From: Arthrobacter sunyaminii | GTDB lineage: Bacteria > Actinomycetota > Actinomycetes > Actinomycetales > Micrococcaceae | Direction: 5' to 3' | Assembly: GCF_018866305.1 (NCBI RefSeq) | Contig: NZ_CP076456.1 | Location: forward strand, 1-64,000 | DNA length: 64,000 nt | Part shown: piece by piece, positions 62,528-64,000 of the stretch | Layout: each line of letters begins with the position of its first letter | Position numbering within the stretch: position 1 is the stretch's first letter | Notes under the pieces: generated by a model | Told to the model about the DNA's origin: nothing | Databases searched by the model: none | Seen by the model: the letters and a program-made list of their open reading frames with translations, nothing else | Program-made: the position numbers and the translations under genes

Positions 62528-63448
62528 GTGCTTACAGTCATCGGCGAAGCCCTCGTGGACGAGGTTCTCAGCGACACCGCTCCCAAACGGTTCCATCCCG
62601 GCGGGAGTCCGCTCAACGTGGCCGTGGGCGTTGCCAGGCTCGGCCGGCCGGTGCAGTTTGTCGGCCGCTACGGTACCGATGCCTACGGGCAGCTGATCCA
62701 TGAACATCTGCGGGGCAACTCCGTCCTGACCCCGCTGCCGCCGGATGACCTGCCCACCAGCGTCGCCACCGCTCTGCTGGATCCGGCCGGCGGGGCCCGC
62801 TACACGTTTGACCTCAAGTGGCAGCTCCCGTCCCTGGCCGAGTCGCTGCCCCGGCTGCTGGACGGCACCACCATGCTGCACACCGGCTCCATTGCGGCCA
62901 TGCTGCAGCCCGGCGCAGACGCGGTGCTGCGGGCAGTGGAACGCGCCCGCCCCTCGGCAACCATCACCTATGATCCCAACTGCCGGCCCTCGATCATCAC
63001 GGATGTGGCCTACGCCCGGGAACAGGCGGAGAGATTCGTCGCCCTGGCCGACGTCGTGAAGGCCTCGGACGAGGACCTTGCCTGGCTGTACCCGGACGAA
63101 GACCCCCGGGACGCCGCCCGGCGATGGCTGGCCATGGGGCCCGCGCTCGTCGCCGTCACCGGCGGATCCAAGGGCGCCTGGGCCGTAACCGCCGCCGGGG
63201 AAGCCGAGGCCTCCGTTCCGCCGGTCACCGTAGTGGACACCGTGGGTGCCGGGGACTCCTTCATGTCCGCCCTGCTGGTGTCGCTCATGGACCGGGAGCT
63301 CGACGGCGGTGCCCGCCGTCCCGAGCTGGCCCGCATCAGCGCCGGGGACCTGAATACCGTGCTGGGCTTCGCCGTCCGCGCCGCAGCCGTCACCGTTTCT
63401 CGGGCGGGCGCTAACCCGCCGTTCCGCGAAGACCTTCCCAACCCCTGA
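62528..63448 (+). CDS. PfkB-family carbohydrate kinase
   Basis: A 306-aa ribokinase-like sugar kinase. The N-terminal motif FHPGGSPLNVAVGVARLG and the C-terminal catalytic motif DTVGAGDSFMSALL (with the base Asp) are intact. Fructokinase is the most likely assignment. The GTG start is preceded by TAGGTT (62515-62520) about seven bases upstream without a Shine-Dalgarno. It may work with the neighbouring hydrolase or the LacI-linked dehydrogenases, but no direct link is shown. Confidence 0.92.
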   Translation: MLTVIGEALVDEVLSDTAPKRFHPGGSPLNVAVGVARLGRPVQFVGRYGTDAYGQLIHEHLRGNSVLTPLPPDDLPTSVATALLDPAGGARYTFDLKWQLPSLAESLPRLLDGTTMLHTGSIAAMLQPGADAVLRAVERARPSATITYDPNCRPSIITDVAYAREQAERFVALADVVKASDEDLAWLYPDEDPRDAARRWLAMGPALVAVTGGSKGAWAVTAAGEAEASVPPVTVVDTVGAGDSFMSALLVSLMDRELDGGARRPELARISAGDLNTVLGFAVRAAAVTVSRAGANPPFREDLPNP

Positions 63449-63471
63449 CGACTCACGCCAAGGAGAACACG

Positions 63472-64000
63472 ATGCAAAGCTATGACCCGTATGAGGCGCT
63501 TCCCTCCGTGCCGGCCTTTGCCGTCACCAGCGAGGACGTCGCCAATATGGAGCCGTTTGCCCCCGCACAGTACAGCGGGAAAATGGGGATCCCCGGAGGG
63601 AAGGACGCCTCCCCGCAGCTGACCTGGTCCGGAGCTCCGGCAGGCACCAAGAGTTTCGCGGTCACGATGTACGATCCCGATGCACCCACCGCCAGCGGTT
63701 TCTGGCACTGGGCGGCCTTCAACATTCCGGTGTCCACCACATCACTGCCCGGCGATGCCGCCAACACGGACAACATGCCGCAGGGCACCGTGCAGCTGCG
63801 GAACGACGCCGGGTTTGCCGGTTTTGTGGGAGCGGCACCGCCCCCCGGCCACGGACCGCACCGCTATTTTGTGGTGGTTCACGCGGTGGACGTCGAAACC
63901 CTGGATGTTCCGGCCGATGCAACCCCGGCCTTCCTGGGATTCAACCTGTTCAGTCACACCCTGGCCCGCGGCCGCCTGGTGGGCCTGGCGGAAGTATCCG
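63472..64000 (+). CDS. YbhB/YbcL (PEBP)-family protein, cut by window end
   Basis: The open frame starts at ATG 63472 behind AAGGAGA and runs to the end of the window without a stop (176 codons visible). It has PEBP/Raf-kinase-inhibitor-like features: GGKDASPQLTWSGAPAGTKS, the ligand-site DPDAPT, the histidine HWAAFNIP, and GPHRYFVVVHAVDV. Bacterial YbhB/YbcL proteins are small ligand-binding proteins of unknown physiological role. The true C-terminus lies outside the window. Confidence 0.92.
   Translation, partial: MQSYDPYEALPSVPAFAVTSEDVANMEPFAPAQYSGKMGIPGGKDASPQLTWSGAPAGTKSFAVTMYDPDAPTASGFWHWAAFNIPVSTTSLPGDAANTDNMPQGTVQLRNDAGFAGFVGAAPPPGHGPHRYFVVVHAVDVETLDVPADATPAFLGFNLFSHTLARGRLVGLAEVS

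Overview
The window is the replication-origin end of a high-GC actinobacterial chromosome. The order dnaA - oriC - dnaN - gnd - recF - DUF721(DciA) - gyrB - gyrA - DUF3566 - tRNA-Ile - DLW-39 - tRNA-Ala, followed by the ppiA/rhomboid/crgA/sortase E/pabA and pknB-pknA-pbpA-rodA-pstP-fhaB-fhaA block, is characteristic of Micrococcaceae. The short DnaA (472 aa), the 39-residue DLW-39 gene and the many GTG starts fit Arthrobacter sensu lato. The genus is an inference from gene order and protein character; no 16S gene is present.

Layout. 1-11760: replication initiation and DNA topology genes, all on the + strand, with DnaA boxes before and after dnaA. 11892-16729: two tRNAs, DLW-39, an EamA transporter, an unusual membrane protein built of 11-residue repeats, a cyclophilin, a rhomboid protease with a zinc-finger head, an intergenic region carrying a second cluster of four perfect DnaA boxes, and crgA. 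16949-18587: class E sortase, a small membrane protein and pabA. 18596-27938 (- strand): a seven-gene cell-wall, division and signalling operon with two PASTA kinases, a PBP, a SEDS protein, a PP2C phosphatase and two FHA proteins. 28304-28386: tRNA-Leu. From 28.4 kb onward the content is more accessory. It includes a DUF5997 / headless-LysR divergent pair, a Na+/H+ antiporter, a gluconate uptake module (gntP, gntK, gntR), dps, redox enzymes, and a compact acyl-CoA dehydrogenase / deacetylase-methyltransferase fusion / glycosyltransferase operon. Further on are a two-component NHEJ system (ku, ligD about 5 kb apart), a SoxR regulator with a textbook SoxR box, phosphoketolase, a LacI-regulated dehydrogenase pair, an AlkZ-like winged-helix protein, a RelA/SpoT-type synthetase, a PfkB kinase and a PEBP-like protein cut by the window end.

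How the genes work together. The left third is housekeeping: replication initiation and supercoiling next to the envelope growth and phosphorylation machinery. The right half looks like a soil-bacterium stress and carbon toolkit: gluconate use feeding the pentose phosphate pathway and phosphoketolase, Ku/LigD and Dps for DNA protection, and SoxR-controlled redox functions. No insertion sequence, prophage, CRISPR array or rRNA operon was seen.

Most interesting leads: (1) the 40.3-43.4 kb operon, whose enzymes resemble Nod-factor tailoring logic (N-deacetylase, NodS-like N-methyltransferase, GT2) plus an acyl-CoA dehydrogenase-like enzyme; (2) the extra-oriC DnaA-box cluster at 16.0-16.4 kb; (3) the membrane protein at 13.4-14.3 kb with eight gapless 11-residue repeats; (4) a SoxR box placed so that the downstream flavin reductase mRNA should be leaderless; (5) an AlkZ-like protein with a QxQ motif; (6) several symmetric operator-like sites in divergent intergenic regions.
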